Source: a virus. From it: a DNA stretch of 22,935 bases. The notes below the pieces were generated by a model, which was given only the letters and a program-made list of their open reading frames with translations, searched no databases and was not told the DNA's origin. This document shows, piece by piece, positions 7,851-14,075 of the stretch (the first letter of the stretch is position 1; each line of letters starts with the position of its first letter). The stretch lies in the IMG/VR virus record IMGVR_UViG_3300045970_000701, positions 1 to 22,935 of that record; one strand, 5' to 3'. The position numbers were made by a program, and so were the translations under genes.

Positions 7851-8999
7851 ATGATTAAAGAACTCATTGAAGGCAAAAACATAGGTAGCCTTCCAGATCC
7901 ATTTCCATTTTTAACAAATAACAAAATTCCAAAATTTAAGAGTCAAGGCGATGTCTCTAAAGAATATTTGGATATGTATTTACAAATGGAATCATCTTTT
8001 TTAGCACTTAGAGACATCAAAGAAAATGAGGTTGTCACTGGTGTAATTAAAGAAATAAAAGAAAAAGAAATCTTCGTTGATTTCGGCTACAAAGATTATA
8101 TCTATGTAGATAAGCCTAAAAGAAGTACTGTTGGTGTAGAACTACAAATAGGCGAAATAATTGATGTTTTGATTACTGAAATATCAGATAGTCCATTTTA
8201 TATTAAGGGCTCTGTTACAGAATTAATTAAACAAAAGGTTCATAGTAAAATGAAGAATTACTTTGAGAATAACCTTGCATTAACATCTTCAGTTAAATCT
8301 ATGATTCCAGCAGGATATATGATGGATATTCACATGGACAACATCACAGTTGAAGCTTTTATGCCAAATACTTTAGCAGATGTTAACAAGTTAACAGATT
8401 CAAATTCTATTCTTGGTCTAACATTTGAAGTAATGTTAGAAACATTGCAACAAGAAAAAGGTGTATATGTAGTTTCTCGTAGAAAATACTTACAATCACT
8501 AATTCCAGACGAAATTGACAAATTGAAGTATGGTGAAGTTTATACTGGCGAAGTAACTGGCACAACTCCATTTGGTGTATTTGTTCAATTTAGTGCAACT
8601 CCAGGCGGTCCTACTTGCTTAACTGGTATGGTACATAAAGCTAATATTGGTGAAGGCTGGGCTGAAAAATGGAGTCAAATTTTACCTGGTATGCAAATCC
8701 AATTTTATGTAAAAGAAGTTATTAAGAATAACAAAATTATTCTTACACAAATTCTTAAAGAGTCCTTATGGGACACTATTAAAGTTGGTAAAGTTATGAC
8801 TGGTAAGATCAGAGACATCAAAAACTTTGGTGCACTTATTCTTCTTGACGAAGAAACAACAGGTTTGATACAAACTACTTATATCAATAAGTATAGTAAA
8901 AAACTAAATATTGGTGATGAGATAAAAGTAAAAGTTATTTCCTTAATAAGGGATGATAGAAAGATTTATCTTAACTTCGCAGATGGAAGAGAGAAATAA
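7851..8999 (+). CDS. ribosomal protein S1-like protein with four S1 (OB-fold) domains
   Basis: 382 residues. About four S1 repeats: residues 58-122 (VVTGVIKEIKEKEIFVDFGYKDYIYV), a degenerate one at 145-210, 226-300 (GEVYTGEVTGTTPFGVFVQF ... GMVHKANI), and 311-377 (GKVMTGKIRDIKNFGALILLDEETTGLI). The third and fourth have the canonical G-x-V-x-G and FGAL/FGVF signatures of RNA-binding S1 domains. Cellular bS1 has up to six repeats and is longer; this is a compact version that keeps its own N-terminal leader. It is monocistronic, with a 112-nt upstream gap and a strong terminator. Likely binds mRNA or the 30S subunit to favour phage messages, but an RNase- or replication-associated S1 protein (as for Q-beta replicase) is possible. 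Confidence 0.8.
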   Translation: MIKELIEGKNIGSLPDPFPFLTNNKIPKFKSQGDVSKEYLDMYLQMESSFLALRDIKENEVVTGVIKEIKEKEIFVDFGYKDYIYVDKPKRSTVGVELQIGEIIDVLITEISDSPFYIKGSVTELIKQKVHSKMKNYFENNLALTSSVKSMIPAGYMMDIHMDNITVEAFMPNTLADVNKLTDSNSILGLTFEVMLETLQQEKGVYVVSRRKYLQSLIPDEIDKLKYGEVYTGEVTGTTPFGVFVQFSATPGGPTCLTGMVHKANIGEGWAEKWSQILPGMQIQFYVKEVIKNNKIILTQILKESLWDTIKVGKVMTGKIRDIKNFGALILLDEETTGLIQTTYINKYSKKLNIGDEIKVKVISLIRDDRKIYLNFADGREK

Positions 9000-9027
9000 A
9001 AAAAGAGGTCAATGACCTCTTTTTTTA
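8998..9027. terminator. bidirectional terminator after S1-like gene
   Basis: AAAAAAAGAGGTC AAT GACCTCTTTTTTT hairpin right at the stop codon; A-run on one side and T-run on the other serve both the S1-like gene and the convergent gene ending at 9030. Confidence 0.85.
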
Positions 9028-9029
9028 TT

Positions 9030-9443
9030 TTAAATATTAAAGATGTATAATAATTTCCAATGATAAATATCTGAACCATTATAACCATTTACAATATTAT
9101 CTGGTGGTGTTATATTATCATTAACAAGCGATATAAATGATGCATAAAGACCTCCATTTTCATAAAAAATTATATCATCAATAGAATATGGATAACTTAT
9201 TGATTCTGTGCTCCATTTTCCTTTTCCAATTCCATTTATTTGTAAATTTTGTATATTAGAATTTGTTATATGTGTCCAATAACATTTAGGATAATCAAAT
9301 AAGTATCCATTTATAGCATCATCTGGCGAAACTGTATTGTTATCAACATTTGACATAAAAGTTCCATTATAATAAACCAAGTCTCCTAACATATAAGGAT
9401 AATATTCACTACTTATACTCCAATCACCTCTATCTATATTCAT
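9030..9443 (-). CDS. tandem carbohydrate-binding-type repeat protein
   Basis: 137 residues made of two copies of a ~60-residue module: GDWSISSEYYPYMLGDLVYYNGTF ... PDDAINGY ... YWTHI, and GKWSTESISYPYSIDDIIFYENGGLY ... PDNIVNGY ... HWKLL. The W-x(6-8)-Y-x-x-GD-x-V-x-Y-x-G-x-x-Y and closing W pattern is that of CBM5/12 (chitin-binding type 3) domains that often sit on phage tail fibres and on secreted enzymes. There is no catalytic domain, signal peptide or other partner, so it is a stand-alone two-module binder, possibly a fibre or decoration component. It has its own candidate promoter box and is separated from the upstream nusG gene by a terminator. Confidence 0.65.
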   Translation of the reverse strand: MNIDRGDWSISSEYYPYMLGDLVYYNGTFMSNVDNNTVSPDDAINGYLFDYPKCYWTHITNSNIQNLQINGIGKGKWSTESISYPYSIDDIIFYENGGLYASFISLVNDNITPPDNIVNGYNGSDIYHWKLLYIFNI

Positions 9444-9456
9444 AGTTTTTTATTAG

Positions 9457-9462
9457 TATATA
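9457..9462 (-). promoter_or_regulatory. candidate TATATA promoter box
   Basis: Reads TATATACTAAT on the minus strand, 13 nt before the start codon at 9443; close match to the boxes at 11977, 14063 and 22601. Confidence 0.4.
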
Positions 9463-9463
9463 T

Positions 9464-9492
9464 CAAAAAAAATCCTCAATTAATTGAGGATT
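9464..9492 (-). terminator. rho-independent terminator after nusG
   Basis: Perfect palindrome AATCCTCAATT/AATTGAGGATT at 9471-9492 followed on the minus strand by eight T residues; it separates nusG from the carbohydrate-binding gene. Confidence 0.8.
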
Positions 9493-9535
9493 GTTTTGCT
9501 TGTTTGGCTGTTTCTGGTTCCTGATGTTCCTGATG
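9476..9535 (-). other. in-frame open extension beyond the nusG stop codon
   Basis: Downstream of the nusG TAA (9536-9538) the frame continues HQEHQEPETAKQAKQSSIN and ends at TGA 9476-9478, inside the terminator hairpin. The segment is richer in C and G than its surroundings, carries a tandem 9-bp repeat and continues the acidic/Gln character of the NusG tail (KQEEE). It looks like former coding sequence truncated by a stop, or a readthrough tail. Confidence 0.4.
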
Positions 9536-10042
9536 TTATTCTTCTTCTTGTTTTACAATTTGTGAAACTGTTAAATCTAACATAGTTTCTCTACCAAAAA
9601 TTAAAACACTAACTTTAACTTTTTGTTTTTCCAAATCTAATTTATCAATTGTGCCAACAAATGAATTAAAAGGTCCATCAATTATTTTAATTTTATCTTT
9701 CAAATGTAGAGTTTCTTCAGTTTCTTTCTTTTCTTTTCGACCTAAAATTCCTTCAATTTCTTTAGAAGTTAAAGGTTGTTTTAATATAGAGGTCACACCA
9801 TTAATATGTTTAACATTAGCTTCAACATCACTTATTGATTCACATTCAACAAAGATATATCCAGGAAATGACTGTTTTTCAACAGAAATTTTCTTTCCAC
9901 GTCTTAATTGTACAGCTTTCTGCGAAGGAACTAACATTTGAGAAATAACACTTTCTGTATTACTCTCTTTTAATTTAATCTCTATCGCTTCTTTCATCTT
10001 TTTTTCCTTACCATTCATCACTTTGATTACATACCATTTCAT
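9536..10042 (-). CDS. nusG: phage-encoded NusG transcription elongation factor
   Basis: 168 residues, near full length for bacterial NusG. NGN domain at 1-105 begins KWYVIKVMNGKE and contains VPSQKAVQLRRGKK and the conserved SFPGYIFVE (residues 58-66) and INGVTSIL segments. KOW domain at 114-164 has the signature KIKIIDGPFNSFVGTIDKLD and IFGRETMLDLTVSQIV. NusG binds RNA polymerase across the cleft and through KOW contacts Rho or ribosomal S10. The order and residues resemble Bacteroidota NusG rather than an RfaH-like paralogue. Promoter-like TATCTTTG lies about 43 nt upstream on the minus strand. After the TAA the same frame stays open for 19 more codons with coding-like composition. Confidence 0.9.
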   Translation of the reverse strand: MKWYVIKVMNGKEKKMKEAIEIKLKESNTESVISQMLVPSQKAVQLRRGKKISVEKQSFPGYIFVECESISDVEANVKHINGVTSILKQPLTSKEIEGILGRKEKKETEETLHLKDKIKIIDGPFNSFVGTIDKLDLEKQKVKVSVLIFGRETMLDLTVSQIVKQEEE

Positions 10043-10085
10043 CGTATAAAGTTTTTATTTTTTATTATATAGTTTTATTTTCACA

Positions 10086-10093
10086 CAAAGATA
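10086..10093 (-). promoter_or_regulatory. Bacteroidota-type -7 box for nusG
   Basis: TATCTTTG on the minus strand, 43 nt before the nusG start; no clear TTG at -33. The box lies only 32 nt from an identical box on the plus strand, so the two promoters overlap back to back. Confidence 0.5.
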
Positions 10094-10101
10094 TATATTT
10101 T

Positions 10102-10132
10102 TTGGTGAATTAAAAAATAATAGTTATCTTTG
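10102..10132 (+). promoter_or_regulatory. Bacteroidota-type promoter (TTG-N20-TATCTTTG)
   Basis: TTG 10102-10104, 20-nt spacer, TATCTTTG 10125-10132, giving a leader of about 18 nt before the ATG at 10157. Confidence 0.65.
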
Positions 10133-10156
10133 TAGAGTTAAATAAAACAAATAATT

Positions 10157-10531
10157 ATGAAATTTGAAGAAATTGTACCAATTGGAAACTTTAAAGATGT
10201 TTTAGAACTTTTTAGAACAAAAGTAGATGAAACTATTTCTAGATGTAACGAAGAAAAGAAATATAATAAAAGTTTAACTAAATGGATAACAACTATTGTC
10301 GGAGATTTTGGCATGATTGATGTGTTGGAAGAAGGCATTCTTAAAAATGATTGCTGGGATATTGAAGAAGCAAAAATTTGCCTATTGTACACACATTTAC
10401 TGATAATTGATTTGAATCAAACTGCTCATACATATCTTAATAATATCACAGAATGGAATTCTCGAAAAGACCAATTACAAGAAATGATTGATTCCAGAGA
10501 AGACATTTTTAATGGACTTAAATTATCTTAA
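10157..10531 (+). CDS. unknown helical protein
   Basis: 124 residues, predicted mostly alpha-helical (KFEEIVPIGNFKDVLELFRTKVDETI, then TKWITTIVGDFGMIDVLEEGIL and a long final helix). Three Cys residues are scattered without a metal-binding pattern. It is expressed from a host-type promoter and ends 10 nt before the radical SAM start, so the two are probably co-transcribed. No family recognised; a helper or substrate of the radical SAM enzyme is possible only from position. Confidence 0.65.
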   Translation: MKFEEIVPIGNFKDVLELFRTKVDETISRCNEEKKYNKSLTKWITTIVGDFGMIDVLEEGILKNDCWDIEEAKICLLYTHLLIIDLNQTAHTYLNNITEWNSRKDQLQEMIDSREDIFNGLKLS

Positions 10532-10541
10532 AAAAATCAAT

Positions 10542-11480
10542 ATGAAAATCCAAAGTTTATCAATTTCAGTTCCTACAAAAAACAAATGTGTAAACGCTTG
10601 TAAATTTTGTGTAAGCCGTACACATACAAATCCTTATGAGGATAAAATCAGTTCAGTTGTAACTGCACCACCAATCAACAAAGAATGGTTGAAAATTGAA
10701 CCAAAACATAGACCAAGTCAAATGTCTACTAAAGATTTAATTGAATATAAAGATTATTTCAATAGACTTCAGTTTGCCCGTGATAATGGTTGTAATGTTA
10801 TTGTTTTGACTGGAACTGGTGAACCAATTCAAAATTTAAAATTCCTTAGATTTTTCTCCGAAATAAATTCAACTCTTACCACACCGTTCAAAAGCATTGA
10901 AATGCAAACAACTGGTGTTATGTTGAATGATGAAAATCTTTTGGAATTAAGACAACTTGGTGTTACTACAATTTCATTTTCTATTTCAAACCTTTTTAAT
11001 AATGAAAGGAATCTTGAACTTATTTCTTGTAAAGAAAAATTGAAATTTAATGTATTTGAAACAATTAAACTTGCCAAAAAACATGATTTCAATTTGAGAT
11101 TATCATTAAATCTTGTAAATGATTATGATATTTATGAAGTTAAGGAAGTTATTTCAAGATGTAAGGAATTGGGTGCTGATCAAGTAACATTCAGAAAACT
11201 TTACAAATCTAATCTTAATGGAGAAATTGATCAATGGATTGAAGACAATGCTTCTGTAAGTTTTTACAATAAACTTATTACTTATGTACAAAATAATGGT
11301 AAATTTTTGGGTGTTCTTCCTTTTGGACCGAGTATTTATGATATTGATGAAATGTCAATGGTTGTTGATGATGATTGTATGAGTGAAAAAGTTGATAAAG
11401 ATACTTATAAATATTTGGTTCTTAGAGAGAACTGTAAATTATATTCACACTGGGAAACAAAAGCCAGTTTAATATTTTAA
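10542..11480 (+). CDS. radical SAM enzyme, substrate unknown
   Basis: 312 residues from the ATG at 10542; I prefer this start to an in-frame ATG at 10488 because the longer form would overlap the preceding gene by 44 nt and the strand MKIQSLSISVPTKNKC is the natural first strand. The cluster motif is C-x3-C-x2-C (C16, C20, C23 in CVNACKFC), binding the 4Fe-4S that cleaves S-adenosylmethionine. VLTGTGEP at residues 88-95 is the GGEP-like SAM-amine-binding motif. A TIM-barrel-like alternation follows (LRQLGVTTISFSISNLF, LRLSLNLVNDYD, ADQVTFRKLYKS). No C-terminal SPASM cysteine cluster is visible. Family members do tRNA or cofactor modification, peptide modification or nucleotide chemistry (viperin); the cluster sequence does not match viperin closely. 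Followed by a strong terminator. Confidence 0.8.
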   Translation: MKIQSLSISVPTKNKCVNACKFCVSRTHTNPYEDKISSVVTAPPINKEWLKIEPKHRPSQMSTKDLIEYKDYFNRLQFARDNGCNVIVLTGTGEPIQNLKFLRFFSEINSTLTTPFKSIEMQTTGVMLNDENLLELRQLGVTTISFSISNLFNNERNLELISCKEKLKFNVFETIKLAKKHDFNLRLSLNLVNDYDIYEVKEVISRCKELGADQVTFRKLYKSNLNGEIDQWIEDNASVSFYNKLITYVQNNGKFLGVLPFGPSIYDIDEMSMVVDDDCMSEKVDKDTYKYLVLRENCKLYSHWETKASLIF

Positions 11481-11481
11481 T

Positions 11482-11508
11482 AAAAAAGCCTCAAATTGAG
11501 GCTTTTTT
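11482..11508. terminator. bidirectional terminator after radical SAM gene
   Basis: AAAAAAGCCTCA AAT TGAGGCTTTTTT hairpin between convergent genes. Confidence 0.85.
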
Positions 11509-11512
11509 CATT

Positions 11513-11971
11513 CTAATATCTTCTTATAATTGTTTTGCTTTTAGGTGGCTCGTATGATGGCATTGGTGCTGGAGTTTCTGGATAATCCATAGACATATCT
11601 CCATAACTATAATCTGGTTGAACTTGAGTATCTCTTACTCTTTCATTATCATCATCTTTATTTCTTTTTTTCTTTTTCTTTAGTTTTTGATTAAGGAACT
11701 CTCTAACATAGTTATGAGCCAATTTTAATTCTTTTTTGATTTTGTTTCTTAATCTTTTATCTTCACCATTTTTTTTCTTCTTGTATATTTTACAAATAAA
11801 TTTGCCGCCTTTACGGGTTATTTCTGCAAAATAATATGGTTCAATATTTCCTGTCTTATAATGAATTGTACCGTTAGAAACCGTTGGATCATATTTAGCT
11901 TTACCACTACTAAATAATGAATTATCAATTATATTGTCATTCCAAGTTTCAAATGTTTTAATATTTTTCAT
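11513..11971 (-). CDS. unknown basic protein with capsid-targeting-like N terminus
   Basis: 152 residues. N terminus MKNIKTFETWNDN resembles the MKTYQEF-type capsid-targeting sequence of T4 internal proteins, though the residues before the Glu (T-F-E) are not the preferred L/I-x-E. A central beta-type segment (GTIHYKTGNIEPYYFAEITRKGGKFICKIYKKKK) is followed by a very basic helix (KLKKKKKRNK) and a proline/tyrosine-rich tail ending SKTIIRRY. The high charge and lack of a fold-defining motif fit a DNA-associated internal head protein, but this is inference. A TATATA box ends only 5 nt before the start codon, so the transcript leader may be very short. Confidence 0.6.
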   Translation of the reverse strand: MKNIKTFETWNDNIIDNSLFSSGKAKYDPTVSNGTIHYKTGNIEPYYFAEITRKGGKFICKIYKKKKNGEDKRLRNKIKKELKLAHNYVREFLNQKLKKKKKRNKDDDNERVRDTQVQPDYSYGDMSMDYPETPAPMPSYEPPKSKTIIRRY

Positions 11972-11976
11972 AATAC

Positions 11977-11982
11977 TATATA
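11977..11982 (-). promoter_or_regulatory. candidate TATATA promoter box
   Basis: Minus strand reads TATATAGTATTATG, with the ATG being the start at 11971; nearly identical to TATATACTATTATG at 14065-14078 on the other strand. Confidence 0.45.
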
Positions 11983-12009
11983 TTATTTTTCAATCTCATA
12001 TTTTTTTAT

Positions 12010-12017
12010 TATCTTTG
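12010..12017 (+). promoter_or_regulatory. Bacteroidota-type -7 box, near-leaderless transcript
   Basis: TATCTTTG ends 4 nt before the ATG at 12022, so with normal spacing transcription would start at or very near the start codon. The -33 element is poor (TTT only). Confidence 0.5.
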
Positions 12018-12021
12018 CATT

Positions 12022-12696
12022 ATGGAAAAGATATTTCACATACCACACAGTTCAACTTATATACCAGTAGAGTATATAAATGAGTATTCATTATCAATTG
12101 AAAAATTGATGAATGAAGCTTCTATTATGTGTGATTTTAGAACAAATGAAATGATTGATGGCTTAGTTTTTCCATATTCTAGAATATTTTGCGACGTTGA
12201 AAGATTTAATTCTGATAAAGAAATAATGAATAGTGTTGGTATGGGCGTATTATATACTAAAACTCAAGACCAAAAAATTTTAAGGGAAAATCCTTCAAAA
12301 GAAATTTTAAATTTTTACAGAGAACATCACAAAAAATTTAATGATCTTGTTGCTGAAAAATTGAAAATAGATAATGTTTTAATTGTTGATTTACATTCTT
12401 ATTCAAAAGACCCATTAGAATATGAATTAAATAAAGAAATGAAAAGACCAGAAATATGTATTGGTCTGAATAAAAGATTTAATGAAAAATTGGTTGAAGA
12501 ATTAATATATATAATAAAGAATTTCAATTATACTTTTGCTATAAATGAGCCATTTTCAGGATGTTTGATACCTTCTGATTATATTAATGATGAAAGAGTT
12601 AATGGTATTATGATTGAAATAAGAAAAGATGTATATGATACATCAGAAAAATTTGAAAAAATAAAAAATTTCTTAAAATGTATAAAAGAAATCTAA
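12022..12696 (+). CDS. N-formylglutamate amidohydrolase family protein
   Basis: 224 residues. The family's conserved blocks are all present: HIPHSS at 6-11, the DVERF segment at 58-62 following PYSRIFC, DLHSY at 123-127, and IEIRKDVY at 198-205. Family enzymes (HutG-like) are metal-dependent and release formate from N-formylglutamate at the end of histidine breakdown, related in fold to zinc carboxypeptidases. No other histidine-degradation gene is nearby, so in a phage the substrate is probably different (another N-acyl amino acid or a peptide-like cell component). Transcript is predicted to be almost leaderless, and the gene overlaps the next start by 19 nt. Confidence 0.85.
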   Translation: MEKIFHIPHSSTYIPVEYINEYSLSIEKLMNEASIMCDFRTNEMIDGLVFPYSRIFCDVERFNSDKEIMNSVGMGVLYTKTQDQKILRENPSKEILNFYREHHKKFNDLVAEKLKIDNVLIVDLHSYSKDPLEYELNKEMKRPEICIGLNKRFNEKLVEELIYIIKNFNYTFAINEPFSGCLIPSDYINDERVNGIMIEIRKDVYDTSEKFEKIKNFLKCIKEI

Positions 12697-13382
12697 AAAC
12701 ATACGAAGAATATAAATTAGATTACGAATTGTCTAAAACAATTGGGGTTAGAAAGACAGGAAAAAATGCGGTAAGTAAGGCACTTAAAGATAAATATAAA
12801 AAAATGTATTTAGATTATTTATTAATGATGGATGTTGTTAATGATAATTCTAATGAGGGTAGAAGTGAAAGAAACGATGTTATTATTGCACTACAACGTA
12901 ATGACTTTGAGAATGATCCTGAGAAATTTTTTGACTCTTACACAGCATCAAAAAGAGTTTATTTTTTAACACCTTATAAAATAAGTGATTTGAAAAATTT
13001 CAAATTATTCAAAATTAGGGGGTATAATATTGGATTTGCAATAAAACCAAATGGTGATATTATTTTAGTACATAACAATGAGAATGTTTTAGGTATTGGT
13101 GATTTGTTATTACAAGAAGCGATTGAACAAGGTGGAACTCATTTAGATCACTTTGATGGCTACTTAACAGGTTTTTATAAAAGAAATGGCTTCAAATTAA
13201 AGCAAAATGATCAATTTGAAGAAGAATACCGTCCAAAAGGTTGGAAGTATGAAAGAGTAGATATTCAACACCCAGAAAAATCTATTTATGCTGGCGAATT
13301 AACAGTTCCTTATGATGAATTTATAGAAGCTAAAATCAGATATGAGAATGGTAAGCCTGATGTTGTTTACAGATCAATTTAA
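12678..13382 (+). CDS. GNAT-like phage protein with capsid-targeting-like N terminus
   Basis: 234 residues. The middle carries a GNAT-type core: GYNIGFAIKPNGDIILVHNN (116-134), then VLGIGDLLLQEAIEQGGTHLD (137-157; position of the acetyl-CoA loop and following helix), then FDGYLTGFYKRNGFKL (159-174), EEEYRPKGW and the end KPDVVY. This block order recurs in phage head-associated and MuF-like proteins. The acetyl-CoA-binding loop is poor (LGIGD), so activity is uncertain. The N terminus YKRNLKTYEEYKLDYE resembles the T4 capsid-targeting sequence KTYQEF. Overlaps the preceding gene by 19 nt. Could be an injected modifier of host proteins; the fold call is from pattern only. Confidence 0.6.
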   Translation: MYKRNLKTYEEYKLDYELSKTIGVRKTGKNAVSKALKDKYKKMYLDYLLMMDVVNDNSNEGRSERNDVIIALQRNDFENDPEKFFDSYTASKRVYFLTPYKISDLKNFKLFKIRGYNIGFAIKPNGDIILVHNNENVLGIGDLLLQEAIEQGGTHLDHFDGYLTGFYKRNGFKLKQNDQFEEEYRPKGWKYERVDIQHPEKSIYAGELTVPYDEFIEAKIRYENGKPDVVYRSI

Positions 13383-13428
13383 TAAACTTTTCTTATGATT
13401 TCTAATATATTTAGAAAAAATACTTATT

Positions 13429-13551
13429 ATGGGAAAAGCAAGATCATTAAAACCAATCAGAAGAAGAAATCACAAAAACATAGTAAAAACTAAAAAAAGA
13501 CTACAAGAAAATCAAAGACTTATAGCAAAATTATTTTCTGAATTCAAATGA
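13429..13551 (+). CDS. 40-residue basic protein, unknown
   Basis: Short ORF starting ATG-GGA-AAA-GCA (MGKARSLKPIRRRNHKNIV) and ending SEFK; 12 Lys/Arg in the first 24 residues followed by an amphipathic helix. Its TGA overlaps the next ATG (13548) in the ATGA arrangement seen elsewhere here, and an AT-rich TAATATATTTAG stretch lies upstream; both support a real gene. Probably nucleic-acid- or ribosome-binding by charge only. Confidence 0.55.
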   Translation: MGKARSLKPIRRRNHKNIVKTKKRLQENQRLIAKLFSEFK

Positions 13552-13823
13552 AAGATTCAGTTTTGAAATTAAGAATAACCGAAGAGGATTATAATAAATT
13601 TCAAGAAATGTGTGAAAGTAAAGGAAAAACAATGAGTGAAGTCCTTAGATCATTCGTTTCTTCTTACTCAAATAGTCAAAATATTATTTTATTAGATGTT
13701 GATAATGAAACACTTAAAGGAAGTGGAGAATTATGCAAAGAGAAACAAGTAAAATTCAATGCTTTGATAAAATTTTTATTAGAAAAGGCTATTAAAAATA
13801 AAGACAAATTGAATTTAAAATGA
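13548..13823 (+). CDS. tandem ribbon-helix-helix (CopG/Arc-like) DNA-binding protein
   Basis: 91 residues with two RHH-like units. Unit 1, residues 4-42: strand VLKLRI, helix TEEDYNKFQEMCESKG, then TMSEVLRSFVSSY. Unit 2, residues 46-84: strand IILLDV, helix DNETLKGSGELCKEKQ, then KFNALIKFLLEKAI. RHH proteins normally dimerise, pairing one strand from each chain to read the major groove; two units in one chain would form a built-in pseudo-dimer. ATGA overlaps at both ends place it in a three-gene operon (13429-14047). A transcriptional regulator of phage genes is likely; unit 2 is the less certain half. Confidence 0.6.
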   Translation: MKDSVLKLRITEEDYNKFQEMCESKGKTMSEVLRSFVSSYSNSQNIILLDVDNETLKGSGELCKEKQVKFNALIKFLLEKAIKNKDKLNLK

Positions 13824-14047
13824 CACCAAAAGAGAAAGCGGAATCACTATCATTTTACTACTTGAATCTTTTAGAACCAGTAATAAAAGATGAGCAGATA
13901 AGAGAAAATATGTCTGTAAAATCTGCAATCATAGCAGTTAAAGAGATAATTAAATATGAAACTATACTATTAGAAGAATTTTCTTCTGATGGATTTAAAC
14001 CAAAATATTGGGATGAAGTTTTAATAGAATTAAAAAATAAATTATGA
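13820..14047 (+). CDS. small conserved phage protein, unknown
   Basis: 75 residues. The pattern TPKEKAESLSFYYLNLL ... KSAIIAVKEIIKYE ... YWDEVLIELKNKL matches a small helical family often met in Bacteroidota and other phages (KEKA-x-x-L ... A-x-x-A-V-x-E-I-I ... YW-x-x-V), with no known function. Coupled to the RHH gene through ATGA at 13820-13823. Confidence 0.65.
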   Translation: MTPKEKAESLSFYYLNLLEPVIKDEQIRENMSVKSAIIAVKEIIKYETILLEEFSSDGFKPKYWDEVLIELKNKL

Positions 14048-14062
14048 GAAAACTGGATTTTT

Positions 14063-14070
14063 TATATATA
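14063..14070 (+). promoter_or_regulatory. candidate TATATA promoter box
   Basis: TATATATACTATTATG, box ending 5 nt before the ATG at 14076; mirror copy of the element before the minus gene at 11971. Confidence 0.45.
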
Positions 14071-14075
14071 CTATT

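Noticed and set aside
9651-9941. 96-codon plus-strand frame
   Set aside because: Lies entirely opposite the nusG coding region and has no family features; a shadow.
10488-10541. Upstream in-frame start for the radical SAM gene (MIPEKTFLM...)
   Set aside because: Would overlap the previous gene by 44 nt, and the protein core starts naturally at 10542.
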